Shown in pieces: positions 1-11,913 of a stretch of 64,000 nt of DNA. Under the pieces are notes generated by a model, which saw nothing but the letters and a program-made list of their open reading frames with translations, searched no databases and was not told the DNA's origin. This DNA comes from Ridgeia piscesae (lineage: Eukaryota; Annelida; Polychaeta; Sabellida; Siboglinidae), in assembly GCA_025642075.2 (NCBI GenBank), contig JAODUO010001224.1:60001-124000 (forward strand), written 5' to 3'. Position 1 is the first letter of the stretch, and each line of letters starts with the position of its first letter. A program made the translations under genes and the position numbers.

Positions 1-690
1 TAGGTCAACATATTAACTGAGCCCTAGATGAACATGGTAAATGGGTCCTTTGCCAACAGATTGACGGCAAAATAAACCGGGCCATTGATCAACAGATCAA
101 CTAGGTCCTAATTGTGAGTGGATCGACTGGGCCCTACACCAATAGACCACAAGGGCCCTAAACTATGGATCAACACAAACAACACAGGCCTACAGGTGAA
201 CAGATTAACTAGGCCCTACACCAACACAGCAACTGGACTAACCCCCCCCCCGGTACGTATAATTATCTGGGCCCTAGTAGTTCCCTAAATGAACAATGAC
301 CAATACAAGTCAATGACCAACACAAATGTACAATGACCAACAAAAACAGACATAATGATTCAAACATCGCTTCTGAAGATTTTTCTAATAAATGCAATAT
401 TTTAAGGAAATCACCCATGAATTCCCTGATTGATTGTGCATGTATTTAGTGTTTCGCGTCTTACAGCATTACATAATAAGTATCATTAAAGTGACTTGTT
501 AACCGTCACAGTGTTTGTTTTCTTAGTTACCTTTCCAGCAGTTACAATCAAGTGCTTTAAGTGATTGGACCGTCACCAACACAACTGGACAGCAACTGAC
601 ACGTGGAGGATTAATTCACTGGTCCATTGACAGGTCTGTTTATTCACTTGTATGATGGATATTTCTCACTGTTTTCTTTAAAATATATTC
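1..690. other. Degenerate repeats and unassigned AT-rich sequence
   Basis: The first 300 bases contain loosely repeated phrases such as 'actgggccctacaccaa' and 'aacagattaactaggccct', which suggests a decayed tandem repeat. The rest is AT-rich with no convincing exon on either strand. It lies in the direction of the downstream part of the minus-strand gene that starts at 2677, but no second exon of that gene was found here. Confidence 0.4.
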
Positions 691-701
691 ACAGCATTAT
701 G

Positions 702-1800
702 CTGGAGGACCCTGGGTCAGTGTGACAATGTCACAAGGCTGGAGGACCCTGGGTCAGTGTGACAATGTCACAAGGGTGGAGGGCCCTGGGTCAGTGTGAC
801 AATGTCACAAGGATTGAGGTCCCTGGGTTAGTGTGACAGTGTCACAAGGGTGGAGGGCCCTGGGTCAGTGTGGAGTCTGTGTGACAATGTCACAAGGCTG
901 GAGGTCCCTGGGTCAGTGTGACAATGTCACAAGGGGTGGAGGGCCCTGGGTCAGTGTGACAATGTCACAAGGGTGGAGGTCCCTGGGTTAGTGTGACAGT
1001 GTCAGAAGGGTGGAGGGCCCTGGGTCAGTGTGACAATGTCACAAGGGTGGAGGGCCCTGGGTCAGTGTGACAGTGTCACAAGGGTGGAGGGCCCTGGGTC
1101 AGTGTGGCTGTGTCACAAGGGTGGAGGGCCCTGGGTCAGTGTGACAGTGTCACAAGGGTGGAGGGCCCTGGGTCAGTGTGACAGTGTCACAAGGGTGGAG
1201 GGCCCTGGGTCAGTGTGACAATGTCACAAGGGTGGAGGTCCCTGGGTTAGTGTGACAGTGTCACAAGGGTGGAGGGCCCTGGGTCAGTGTGACAATGTCA
1301 CAAGGGTGGAGGGCCCTGGGTCAGTGTGACAGTGTCACAAGGGTGGAGGGCCCTGGGTCAGTGTGGCTGTGTCACAAGGGTGGAGGGCCCTGGGTCAGTG
1401 TGACAGTGTCACAAGGGTGGAGGGCCCTGGGTCAGTGTGACAGTGTCACAAGGGTGGAGGGCCCTGGGTCAGTGTGGCCGTGTCACAAGGGTGGAGGGCC
1501 CTGGGTCAGTGTGACAGTGTCACAAGGGTGGAGGGCCCTGGTCAGTGTGGCAAGGTGGAGGGGGTCAGCAATGTGGTGGAGGGCCCTGGGTCAGTGTGAC
1601 AATGTCACAAGGGTGGAGGGCCCTGGGTCAGTGTGACAGTGTCACAAGGGTGGAGGGCCCTGGGTCAGTGTGGCTGTGTCACAAGGGTGGAGGGCCCTGG
1701 GTCAGTGTGACATTGTCACAAGGGTGGAGGGCCCTGGGTCAGTGTGGCTGTGTCACAAGGGTGGAGGGCCCTGGGTCAATGGAACAATGTCACAAGGGGT
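702..1800. repeat. 37-bp minisatellite
   Basis: About 28 tandem copies of a unit close to 37 bp. The unit contains 'ccctgggtcagtgtgac', an 'a/g-tgtcacaagggtgg' part and 'agggccct'. Each unit carries two small palindromes, 'gtgacaatgtcac' (or 'gtgacagtgtcac') and 'agggccct', so single strands could form serial hairpins. Reading frames across it are by-products of the repeat. It lies in the first intron of the minus-strand gene at 2293-2677. Confidence 0.9.
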
Positions 1801-2292
1801 CAGTTTTATGTAAATTTATCAGAACATAAAAAGCAACTCTCCATGATTAGAAAGTAATATTTTACAGCAAACAATGTTAAAAAACATAATAAATTAACAT
1901 TAATTATGGAACTGTATACAATGTTCAGAATTTTTTAATCATCTATGAGAGTGCATTTGGAAAGTTTCGGCGAGATTCAAAGACAGGGTGCAATTGAAGG
2001 TTTTTGGTAAGTTTCAACACCTACAAAATTCTGTTCTGAATCATATGTATTACATTCAACTGTTTATATATCACCACTTTATCATCCATGGATGGGTGTG
2101 AAATATAATTGTGTTGGTGGGCGGGCGGGTAGGTGTGAAAAGCATAAAAAACATGTCTAGGGTTGTTGTCTATTGGATGGGTAACAATTTGGTATGTGTC
2201 TAATTTGATTCACAGAAGCAGATTGTTTTTAAGTCACAAATACATGTCTATTATTATTAATTATGAAGTACTATTGAGGAGTTTTAGCTTAC

Positions 2293-2677
2293 CTCTTCGT
2301 GGTCTGCTCTTTGGAGGGACTGGTTCTCTGTGTTTCTGTCCTTTCACAGTCGCAATGAATATTCTCTTCTTCTTTGCCTTTGGATAACACACGACCCTGT
2401 GGGCATGGAGCGTGAAGCCTGGCTGCCGGACATAGGACGGCTCGCTGGTGGTACTACTGCTACTGTCGCCAGGCGAAGGTGCCGTCTCATAGTCGTGGTC
2501 GGGTAGCGTCGGCAACGGCACAGGTGCGTCTGTGGCTAACACTGCCTTGTCGTGTACACGACTGTCGCTGTCATTCTCCAGTATGTCTTTCTCCGTGTCC
2601 GTGTTGGGACTTCCTTCCTCGTCACTCGACGACGCCAGTGGACTCGACGATACACGTTTGCCCTTGCCGCCACTCAT
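2293..2677 (-). CDS. First coding exon of an unrecognised protein (partial)
   Basis: An ATG at 2677 (revcomp 'gtgatgagtggcgg') opens a frame of 128 codons plus one base, ending at a good donor (CGAAGAG|GTAAGC, exon end 2293). The first half is acidic and Ser/Thr/Pro-rich and looks disordered (SSSDEEGSP, PSPGDSSSSTTSEPS). The second half has a more ordered basic stretch (HAHRVVCYPKAKKKRIFI) followed by PPKSRPRRG, which may be a nuclear localisation signal or nucleic-acid contact; that is inference. The family was not recognised. The CpG-rich sequence just upstream (2700-3200) fits a promoter, which supports this being the true first coding exon. Later exons would lie left of the minisatellite and are not visible, so the gene is incomplete here. 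Confidence is good for the exon and absent for function. Confidence 0.6.
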
Positions 2678-2699
2678 CACAACTCTCCGCTCAACACGA

Positions 2700-3240
2700 T
2701 TAAATCAATATTGCCAGCGCGAACGCCCGACAACAACATTTATACCGTTATTTAATAACAATTTAGCAGACACGAGCGTCCGCTCTTGGCGTCTTCAATG
2801 TTTAACCGTCAGCTCATCGCAGGTGATCTTAGACGTCATTACGCACCAATAATACCTGTTTGGTTTGCGACCGCGTCAAGTCACGACAGGTGACAGCCAA
2901 CGCCGTCACCGACACCCGCACACAAACTGCGTTATACACAACTACCGTTACTTCTGCAAGACAAACGGCAGCAATATGAGCAGGACTCACAAAACCCCGT
3001 AGTGTCGTCTTCAGATCGCGCTTAAAATTCTATTCAGACTGGATTTCCTGCAATCATTTCCCCTGTTTACTCTTGTTTGCGGCGCGATACACAACGCGTT
3101 TCCATGTTAGTTTATTGCCGTCGGGTTTTACAAGCGTCCACGTGATTGGTCAATCGTGACGCCATCTCGGTTGCTAATGCAATGTTGATATCTTTCGGCC
3201 GCGCACTGCGTTGCTATCACATGATCCCGGTCATGTGGTT
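2700..3240. promoter_or_regulatory. CpG-rich upstream region of the 2677 gene
   Basis: Relative to its AT-rich surroundings this stretch is rich in CG dinucleotides (for example 'gcgaacgcccgac', 'ggcgcgatacacaacgcg', 'ttcggccgcgcactgcg'). It lies immediately upstream of the ATG at 2677 on the minus strand. No TATA box was identified. Promoter function is inferred from position and composition. Confidence 0.4.
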
Positions 3241-4673
3241 TTAATTAACACATCTTTTTACATCCGACTTCAGTATGATGTTAGTTATGTTCATGAGACA
3301 TTATTATCTGGTAATCTTGTGCCGAGTTCCGATTTCGCATTGCAATTTTCTCTTTGGCCTTATAGATCCTGCCCTCGCTGACGTGTTGATAAAAGTTAAA
3401 TCAAGTGTCTCCATCTGACGGATGTATATTATATTATGTATCAGTATTTATGAAAAACTGTACTTTGTTACATGATAAATATAACCAACTGGTTTCCACG
3501 ATGTAAATTAACCGTCGTATACATCAAATTAACTGTCGTATTTGATTTTACAACACAATTACAAACCTGACTTGGGTGGTGACATAAACTGTCTAATCCT
3601 AACAAAATATCAGTGTATATTCTAAATATTTGTGGGACCCTAGCTAGGCCTAGTATTGTTAATTAACTTTTAATTGCAGCATAATCTCAATATGCATGCA
3701 ACACCAAATATATTCTACAGAATTATTTGTTACGGGACTTTACATGAATAAGAGATTCAACCAAAATGACATTACCCACCACCTAACCTGTTTGGATATC
3801 CCTAATAGCATCAATGTGCACAAATACAAGTTTCATTCATTAGGTTTCATTCATTTTGCAAAACATGGTGATAAGCAAACCACTCAACAGTACATAATGT
3901 TATGTTTCTTGGAGACTGAGAATTTATGGGTCCACTCCGAAATAAATACCAAAATACAAATTTAACCAGGTTAGTAACACAGTAAGTTACACGTCTATAG
4001 GTATTCAAACACAAATCATAATCTTTAAAATAGAAGGAATCGTCCATGACAAGAAACAATGAAGTCTAACCATGCATGATGTTTCATCATCAAAGTGGAA
4101 AATAATCCCGGAAGAAACAGTCTTTTTGAGAAGTTACAGGAAAAACAGTCAGAATATCCTCCTTTTCTGCATGTGTGCACCAGTCAGTGGCAGGTTGACA
4201 AGACAAAATCATGTCATCATAGTTAAACAGCCTATTAACGTTAACACAGATCCCAGTGAACAGTGCAATATAAGGAGGTTGCCAGAGCTAGTGAATGACA
4301 ACAGTCACCAATAATACATTACAGTAAATAGTATATAACTGTAACAACAAGTTCAAAATCTCTGCACTTTAAGGCTGTCAAAACATTTTATTACATTACT
4401 GGATCCAATATGCCAGACTACCCTATATATAAGTTAGTTATTCATATATGTATCAGGTAGTTCTATAAATACTGAATGAACATCGTCTACGAAAATGTTT
4501 ATAAACATTAGTAATTATGTTACAGTATAAACATGAATATATATTTTATAATAATACTTAACTACACTAAATAGATATCCATTATATACAATGCCACATA
4601 CTTATATTAAAGACAATATTTAAATATTCCTAATACAAAAAGATATACCACATATACTACAGTGGTCATGTTG

Positions 4674-4676
<3 letters not shown>
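3241..4676. other. Intergenic, no gene seen
   Basis: AT-rich sequence between the upstream region of the 2677 gene and the 3' end of SIGMAR1. Short frames here (for example 3696-3965) have no splice context, no recognisable protein features and ordinary AT-rich composition. The 3' UTR of SIGMAR1 probably extends into the right part. Confidence 0.5.

Positions 4677-4737
<61 letters not shown>
4677..4737. repeat. (TA)n microsatellite
   Basis: About 30 uninterrupted TA dinucleotides, just beyond the SIGMAR1 stop codon, probably in its 3' UTR or flank. Confidence 0.95.
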
Positions 4738-4740
<3 letters not shown>

Positions 4741-4884
4741 TGTAAGTAGGAAAAATGGGAGAAAAATACTACTGTAAAGACATCCATGTAAACAGTGTCC
4801 ATGTACTATGATTACCAAGAAAAAGGTCAGTGATATAATTATCAAAGGGAATGATAAATGGGATTATTGCTATGAGTCTACATT

Positions 4885-7800
4885 TTATAAATATTCTGCA
4901 ATACTATCAACACCAATTGTCAAGAAAAACTTGGCTTCTAGAAGAAGAGCTTTCGTGTATATTCTGAGGATGTAGTATAGGTTAACAAAATCGAGTGTAC
5001 TGAAGAACGTGTCTGCTAAGGCAAAGCCTAGAGTAGACGGAATGAAGCCACGCCCGTATTCGACCATCCAAGTTCCTGCCTTGAAGTTTACCGATGTTGC
5101 CTCACCCCATGCGTGGAACACAGTGTCACCTACAACAGTGGAACACAATGTCACATACATCAGTGGAACACAGTGTCACCTACAACAGTGGAATACAGTG
5201 TCACCTAAATCAGTGGAACACAGTGTCACCTACAACAGTGGAACACAGTGTCACCTACAACAGTGGAACACAGTGTCACCTACAACAGTGGAACACAGTG
5301 TCACCTACAACAGTGGAACACAGTGTCACCTACAGCAGTGGAACACAGTGTCACCTACATCAGTGCAACACAGTGTCACCTACAGCAGTGGAACACAGTG
5401 TCACATACAACTGTGGAACACCGTGTCACAACAACATAACAATGTAATTTATGACAACATAACAGTATCACCTATAACAGCACAGTGTCATCTACACATA
5501 CACAATTCAGTGTAAGCAGATGATATTTCTAGGGACCTTGTACAGCCTAATCTGCTCAAAATCATATCCAATTTATTACCAAAATAATACTTTCTAAAAC
5601 TAGGGTATTTGAAAAATGAGTTCATCTGCAACCATTCTCAGACAATATATTTAACTTAGTCTGCTTTAGTTTCTGTATGAATCGACACTTCCACGGAAGT
5701 TGGCGTGGAGAGTTCGCACACGTAAATCAGTGTAAATTTAATACTTTGAATGCAGTTAAAGGGAAAATTGTGAGACAAATTGAGCAAGAGCAGCCTCTGG
5801 GACAGACCCAAATGGGATACAAAGAAGATAGAGGATGTGGGAAGAAAATAAGATGGACTGGCGATGGAGTTAGAAAACATCCTTCCTACATTGTCATCAC
5901 ACCGCTTGCATCACAGAGGAAAGCCTCCGGGACATGGCAGTTGATACAGTTATGACATTTAGTAAAACGCAATATTAGACTTGAACCGTCTGACTATTGT
6001 CACGTACACGTCCGTCTCGGTGACACATACCCGCGTGAAAAGAGTTCATTTTCAGTTCTCCTTCTTTCCACTGATTGAATTCTCCGGTGAGCAGAGTATC
6101 AGATATGTTTGCCCAGTAGCGACCTGAAATGACAGAGGAAGCATTAGCCCAAAGCGAGACAATTAACACCATGTTTCTTCCCCAGTGAGTGAAATCCAGA
6201 TACGATTTGGTGTTGATATCTGACCCTGTGGCTACTGAGCTATTTCTGAGACACACTGTTCAGGCCTTTCTGTGGGATAACAATAAATTGCCAGTCCAAA
6301 ATTTGGTGGTACCTGTAGTCGTATACATGTTAACTGACATAGAGACAAGTCAGATGACATGTGTATTGTTAAGTTTTGAAATAAACAATAAACACACGTG
6401 TGACACCCATTTTCAAAGCATTCTTGACAATTTATATATTTTTTTCAGACCATTTTCGTTCCTTATTGTTTTACTCATCCAACACCTGTCCAATGATATT
6501 TCTATCCATCCAAAATGGGTTTTAGCCCATCCAAGTGACGGTTGGACGGGTCTCTAATCTCTCTACATAAACGTATACATTTACCAGATTGTGTTTCTCA
6601 ATTGGCAGTTTTCTACCAGTATCCCAACATACTTACACTGTGACTTGTAATCACATTTCATACAAGATAACAATAGTATATTATTCCAAACATATTTCAT
6701 AATTACACAACTAGCAATGTTCTAATTACTTCTATGTTTCGACCACCATTGAAGGCCTTCTTCAGGAACTGAATGGTCAGTGGTCACTGCTCGCTACATG
6801 GCGTGGCGAGCAGACTGTCCCACACGTGACTTAGTCTGTAGCCCCCCTCGTCTCTGTTCATAGTTGGTTCCGTCTTCCTAATCCAGGTGGCTTCTTTTAT
6901 CCAACGCACACACCTGTTTGTCTCTTTATCCATCACTTTCGCCCCCTCCCAGTCTATCACACAGTTGTGTCTGTCCATATGATCTGCCGATGGTGGTCGA
7001 AACATAGAAGTAAGTAGAACATTGCTAGTTGTGTAATTATGAAATTTTTTGGGAATAATACCCTGCCAACTTGATGAACATTTCCACGGTGATAGTATAT
7101 TAATAATACAAGTACCTTATGCAGTATAAAATACCCAGTAGTTTTGATCTAAACAGTTCTGTTGTTTTGATATAGTAAATGTTAAAACCAGCATGCACAC
7201 ACTCAGGGATTATTTAAAATATATAAGCAAAGTACTCAAAATGTTTAGCAACAGTCCTCATTTATTAAACTGCAATAACTTCTTCTGGTCTTGTATTCCT
7301 TTTAGTGATATGGTCACAGTCAGCATTCCCTTGAAATTTCACTTCCAAATCTCCCAACGACCTCACACAACTGACACAAGTCATGCCTGAGGTGCCAGGG
7401 ATGTTCGCTGGGCATAGGCCGCCTATGTGACACGGGGGTATTGTGTGTTTTTACAAAGTGTGGTAAAATCTTGATCAACAGATATTTTCATGTAAAAATT
7501 GAAACCTATGGATTGGCAATATTTTTTCTAAAGTTATCACTGTGTCAACCCTGTTTTACACACATTGTACACAATGCCCATCATCTGAACGACAATGTAA
7601 CTGCCCTTACAGGGATAAATACAGTTTTATTGTATTGTATTGTATTGTATTGTATTGTATTGTATTGTATTGTATTGTATTGTATTGTATTGTATTGTAT
7701 TGTATTGTATTGTATTGTATTGTATTGTATTGTATTGTACCAGCTTTGTAGGCATAACTGCTTAGAGTAACCTGGTATGATATTGCAATTTTAACCCGAT

Positions 7801-10800
7801 TTATTTAGATTTACTATGACAAAACCTAAAGGTGAATACTACTAATTAATTACAATTACCAATAAGAATTTAACAATAGCTTCAAAATGCTTTTGAATTA
7901 GTGCGGACGGGTTTGGTTTCCTCAGATCTCCAATATCTTAATTGCAATTCTATCGGCTAGAAAAATGGCTATTTACATGTGACCAGAGCAATTAAGTTTC
8001 TGACGAGTACAAAGGAATGCATACAATACAATTTGTCACTGATTTTTACCATTTTAATAGCTAAACTTTCTTAGTGATAAACAGACTGTAATCTTGCTTG
8101 CAAAGTCAATATCTACCTGTGAAACATTTATAATTAATCACCAACTTGTACGGCACTAATTAAGTACCAGTAGTCAGACCACCATATCACACGTTTGGGT
8201 TACGATGCATCATGAATATACGGGGGCACAAATTCCAGAATGTACGCTTACCTGAATGGCCAGAAGTATCGAGAGCCACACCAAAGAACAAGACATATTC
8301 TGTGAGAGAAGCGTGCAGCATACACATGGAGCCCATCCAGCCCCCTGCGTTCACAAACATCCACTGAAGGTCCTTCTTCGGCAGAATGTGTCCGGGGTAC
8401 TTCTTCACTAGCTCGGCATGTATGCGTTTGTATGCAGCTTCTACAGTCGGAGCTGCAATTGGAAACCATATGCCATGTAATGTTGTATTAAAATTATTAC
8501 AGTACACAACTATTTTAAGTCTAAATATGATATTGTTTTACTTACTCCACATTACTTTATTGTTGCCGTGCCATCAAGCTGCTGAATAGGTCGGGTAAGT
8601 ACTACCGTAAACAAAGTTTTAGGACTAACTATTAGTGCTGATATGAATGTCTCAGAGTACCTGGTAGTATGGAATTGCAGCATTGAAGGGCAACCAAATT
8701 CCTGGATTAATTAGGTGAAATATAGTGTACAAGGAAAAAGAACCTATACAGCTGTACAAAACAATAGCTAGGCCTCATTTAGAGCATTGTATACAAGCAT
8801 GGAGGTCATATCGCAAGAAGGATATTGATATGCTAGAAAGAGTACAAATGAGAGCAACTAAAATGATACAAAAACTCAGGGATTTTAGTTACGAAATGCA
8901 ACTAAGAGAATGTGGTTTAACAAAACTAGAGACCAGGAGATTGAGGAGATCAGATAGAAGTGTTTAAAATATTTAATGGGTATGAAAATACATTGTACTG
9001 ACAGAAAGACTTTTTTTCTCGGTTAAGGAATAGAGAAGGACTAGAGGACATAAAGTTACATTATCAAAGAGGCAGCGTAGACTAGATATGAGAAAATATT
9101 CATTTTCACAAAGAACAGCATAAATAAATGGAACAGATTATCAGCTGATTGTGTAAGTGCTAGTAACTAGTGTTAATGTTTAAAAATAAAATCGACATAT
9201 ACCTTAGAAGGGCGAGATACATTTAAACTGATAGGTTGGACTCTCGATAATCCAAAGGTCTTCCTTGTCCACCTGCCATCTAAAGTTGATTTTCTAGGTG
9301 GCAATCTTGTTAAAGCTTGTGACTGCTCTCATATTGATGTCTACTTTCATTATTTTGTTAGTTTCTATTGTTCTACTGTTCTACCCCAGCATTCCAGCAT
9401 AACTGTCATGCACTGCACGGTTAAAGTGTCCCATCTTTTGGTTCTGGTTGTACAGTACCAGACTACGAGTCCAGCACAATCAGCCACAATGTTGTATGTA
9501 TTAATTAACACAGGTATTAATTTTCTCTGTAGAATAGTTGCCGACTACCTGGTTCTTAGACTCTACATTCCAAATACTTCTAGCAGCTAAGTGTGAGTAG
9601 ATGGGAGAGATTTTGAAGTGAATTGCCAATTCCATTTGAACAAATAATATATATATATTCCAACAATATATTTTTGATGTAAATGCTTTGCTTATACTTG
9701 GCATAAGCAATTATGGAAGTGAAGTTGGAACATGAAAACTGAAAATAACTTAGTAAAGTTGTCAAGGAAGTTTGTGAATTGCGATACATATGAGAGCCGG
9801 ACCCAGAAAGGGTAGTCTAGGACTAGGGGGAACACAACACCTCTAAATGCCTGAGGCTCCCACCACAACCTTTACATCAATGCAAGAGTTCAGCACCAGT
9901 CCATTCTACACCATAAGCTTGTGACATAATAAGTTAGTTAGGGATAGGTGTTGTTAAAGAAAATGTGCATCATGACACTGGACAATTGCGGGTGCTGTTA
10001 AAAAAATGTTGCGCCTACGTGCACAAGAAGTTAACAATACACCTTCAATTGGGGTTGGTGAGAGGCACACTGAAAATGTCTGGGCATGCTTGGACATATG
10101 TGACATAAGGGCAAATTTTAAAGGGCTGGGGAACACCTGCCCCAGTGCTGCTTATGTAAATAAGAATCTGTTTAGATAAAATATGTATTATATTATATTA
10201 AATAATAATAAGTGTTTCCCCTGGGTAAAATGGTGGGTCCCCAGGGAGAGGTGGCAGGATGTGCTGAGCTAGCACCGAATGCGTGTTGCGCACTATGTGG
10301 GTGCAGGTCCAGGTCCAGGGGTATGGCTTATGGTCTACCTTCAAAATGGTGCTTTCTGAAGGGTGTTTTAACCTACTCCTTGGGAAACAGAGAGGAAACA
10401 CATGCATAACTACAAGGTGGAAAAATATTTCTAGCAAAAAATGCTACGAGGTGGCAATTCCGACATATTTTGAGCGAGTTAGCTTAGAAAAACAGCGAGG
10501 TGGCCCACCTCGCTCATCACACAGCAGGGGAAACACTGAATATAATACCCAAACTAGCTTCAATTTTTTATTGCATACATCATTTTTTATTCAATATCTA
10601 CATGGAAACAAGAGAAGTAAGGTACACTGGGTGTAGACATTAGCAATCCACACGCAATTAACATAACTGTACTAGGGCAGGAAATTACTAAAATAAACTC
10701 TGCACAAAATATGCTCTAATGTCGAGTAAGTAGAATTTCACAGATTAATATTTTATTTTTAGCCACATCTTGACATAAGAAACGTTATTATTAGCCCAAA

Positions 10801-11389
10801 ATGGGGATATCTGGTAGTCACATAAAACCCAATGTACATGTGCACAAAGATAACTATTTGAGACGACCCCGTCAGACCTGCTGTAATGCTAATGACGTAC
10901 AACGTTGGGCGACGTGACCAATAATGAAATCCGGTCTGCGTGCACCTGCGGCCGTGAGCACTAATTACCACGGTTGATTAGGGTAACAGGCAAGGCCAAT
11001 GCCATGGTCTGCTAACAAATGGGAGTGCACTCTCTTAACTGTTAACACGCAGACGACGCCAATCACGAGTCGTAGCATGACACTCATGCATAAGACAACG
11101 TTTGTCATTGGGTCCCTATTGATAATTTTACGATAACACTACTCTGCCGAAACGACGACTATTTTTATAACACGATTCCACCGTAATTGCAATCAATGAC
11201 AATGGCTGCTCCGAGACAAGCCCTACCGTCGACTTTCTCTTTGAACTGAGCCGCATGCTTTCTCGCCACTGCAGCAATTGATTCCTCGGTAAAAAGGTAC
11301 CCTTTCGACGACAACCACAAGTTAATTAAAAATATTGAAATGGCTAAAATGAGTGCTGTTTTGACGAAACTGAAGTTTATTAGAAACAT
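4885..11389 (-). CDS. SIGMAR1: Sigma non-opioid intracellular receptor 1 (sigma-1 receptor)
   Basis: Ligand-operated chaperone of the ER membrane, best known at mitochondria-associated membranes; also related to fungal ERG2 sterol isomerase. Exons on the minus strand: 11227-11389, 8252-8452, 6031-6123, 4885-5129. Phases agree throughout and give 233 residues (human 223). One N-terminal membrane helix lies at about residues 8-26 ([17 protein letters not shown]). The cupin core follows, with highly conserved [36 protein letters not shown] and [13 protein letters not shown]130 and E176 align with the two ligand-binding acidic residues of the human protein (D126, E172). The frame opens further upstream without an ATG, so the start at 11389 was chosen; it gives the expected N-terminal length. 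Introns carry a LINE 3' end, a Penelope-like fragment, a hAT-like MITE and a pentanucleotide repeat. The acceptor of the last exon has been tandemly amplified into the intron. Orthology is very secure. Confidence 0.96.
5114..5425 (-). repeat. 25-bp array built from the SIGMAR1 exon 4 acceptor
   Basis: About 13 tandem copies of a 25-bp unit; on the minus strand each reads TTGTAG|GTGACACTGTGTTCCAC plus two spacer bases. The copy nearest the gene is the true intron 3/exon 4 junction (exon start 5129), where GTGACACTGTGTTCCAC encodes DTVFH, conserved in position with vertebrate ETVVH. The array therefore duplicates 3' splice site plus 17 coding bases into the upstream intron. Each copy offers an AG acceptor and, overlapping it, a donor-like AG|GTGACA. 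Using the acceptor one unit upstream would add 25 nt and meet an early stop codon. Confidence 0.92.
6694..7045 (-). mobile_element. Penelope-like element fragment with inverted terminal arms
   Basis: A minus-strand frame ending at 6784 encodes residues typical of the C-terminal GIY-YIG endonuclease region of Penelope-like elements ([18 protein letters not shown], then [10 protein letters not shown] and [15 protein letters not shown]). It is flanked by 54-bp inverted arms, 6694-6747 and 6992-7045, matching at 53 of 54 positions. Each arm contains 'tatgtttcgaccacc' or its complement. Near-identical arms suggest a fairly recent insertion. It lies between SIGMAR1 exons 2 and 3. The reverse transcriptase part is absent. 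Confidence 0.75.
7624..7738. repeat. (TATTG)n pentanucleotide microsatellite
   Basis: About 23 perfect copies of TATTG in SIGMAR1 intron 2. Long frames across it on the plus strand are artefacts. Confidence 0.95.
8700..9240 (+). mobile_element. 3' end of a non-LTR retrotransposon (LINE), decayed
   Basis: The plus strand encodes the C-terminal reverse-transcriptase region typical of jockey/CR1-like LINEs: [30 protein letters not shown] and [10 protein letters not shown]. After a frameshift near 8950 it continues as [15 protein letters not shown] and [14 protein letters not shown] peptides, a common LINE tail. Frameshifts and missing 5' sequence show it is dead. It lies in SIGMAR1 intron 1, antisense to the gene. 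Confidence 0.8.
10211..10537. mobile_element. hAT-like MITE
   Basis: Perfect 13-bp terminal inverted repeats, 'agtgtttcccctg' at 10211-10223 and 'caggggaaacact' at 10525-10537, resemble the terminal motif of hAT DNA transposons. The 327-bp interior has no transposase frame, so it would be non-autonomous. Flanking target-site duplication is unclear (TA/AT-rich on both sides). It lies in SIGMAR1 intron 1. Confidence 0.55.
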
Positions 11390-11913
11390 GTTCGACGTTA
11401 CTAGCAGAGTGAACGTCCGATCGCCTACATGTAGAAATGACGCCACCTGTCGGATGATTTAGAGTTGCTTCTTTGCTAACATTACAGTCGATGTCAGGCA
11501 GGTGGCGGCACCATCAAGAAAGCCCAGTAACAGTGATCTAAACATTGGATCGTTTTTAGTAGAATTAGGAAGGCATTTTCTTCAAACACAAATATGCATA
11601 TAGTGAATAAAGGGGACTGCATGACAGTTTATTTCCCCATGGATAACCGCCCCCTACATGTGGCATTGTATGTAAAGTATGTAAAATGAGTGGGAAGATA
11701 TTTATAATTATAGACAGAACTGCTTTCTCATAAGTTTCAAAAATAGCAAGAAACAAATGCACTATGTTCTTGGCTACATGTTTTGTAGATTCTTAATCTG
11801 GTGCATTTGACAGGACAATGATGAAATATGTGGCTACAGTGAAGTTACAGGTAACATGTCTACTTTAACAGGTTACGTTCAGAATATTATGACTGTGATT
11901 TGTTTTCCCCAAC
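11390..11913. other. SIGMAR1 upstream region
   Basis: Non-coding sequence 5' of the SIGMAR1 ATG, containing its 5' UTR and presumably its promoter. The first part is moderately GC-rich ('ggcaggtggcggcacc'); the rest is AT-rich. No specific core element was identified. Confidence 0.4.

Noticed and set aside
5009..5515. 168-codon plus-strand frame rich in VEHSVTY repeats
   Set aside because: It is the antisense of the SIGMAR1 exon 4 acceptor array.
11390..11446. Upstream GTG-initiated extension of SIGMAR1
   Set aside because: No ATG in frame before a stop; the ATG at 11389 gives the expected N-terminal length.
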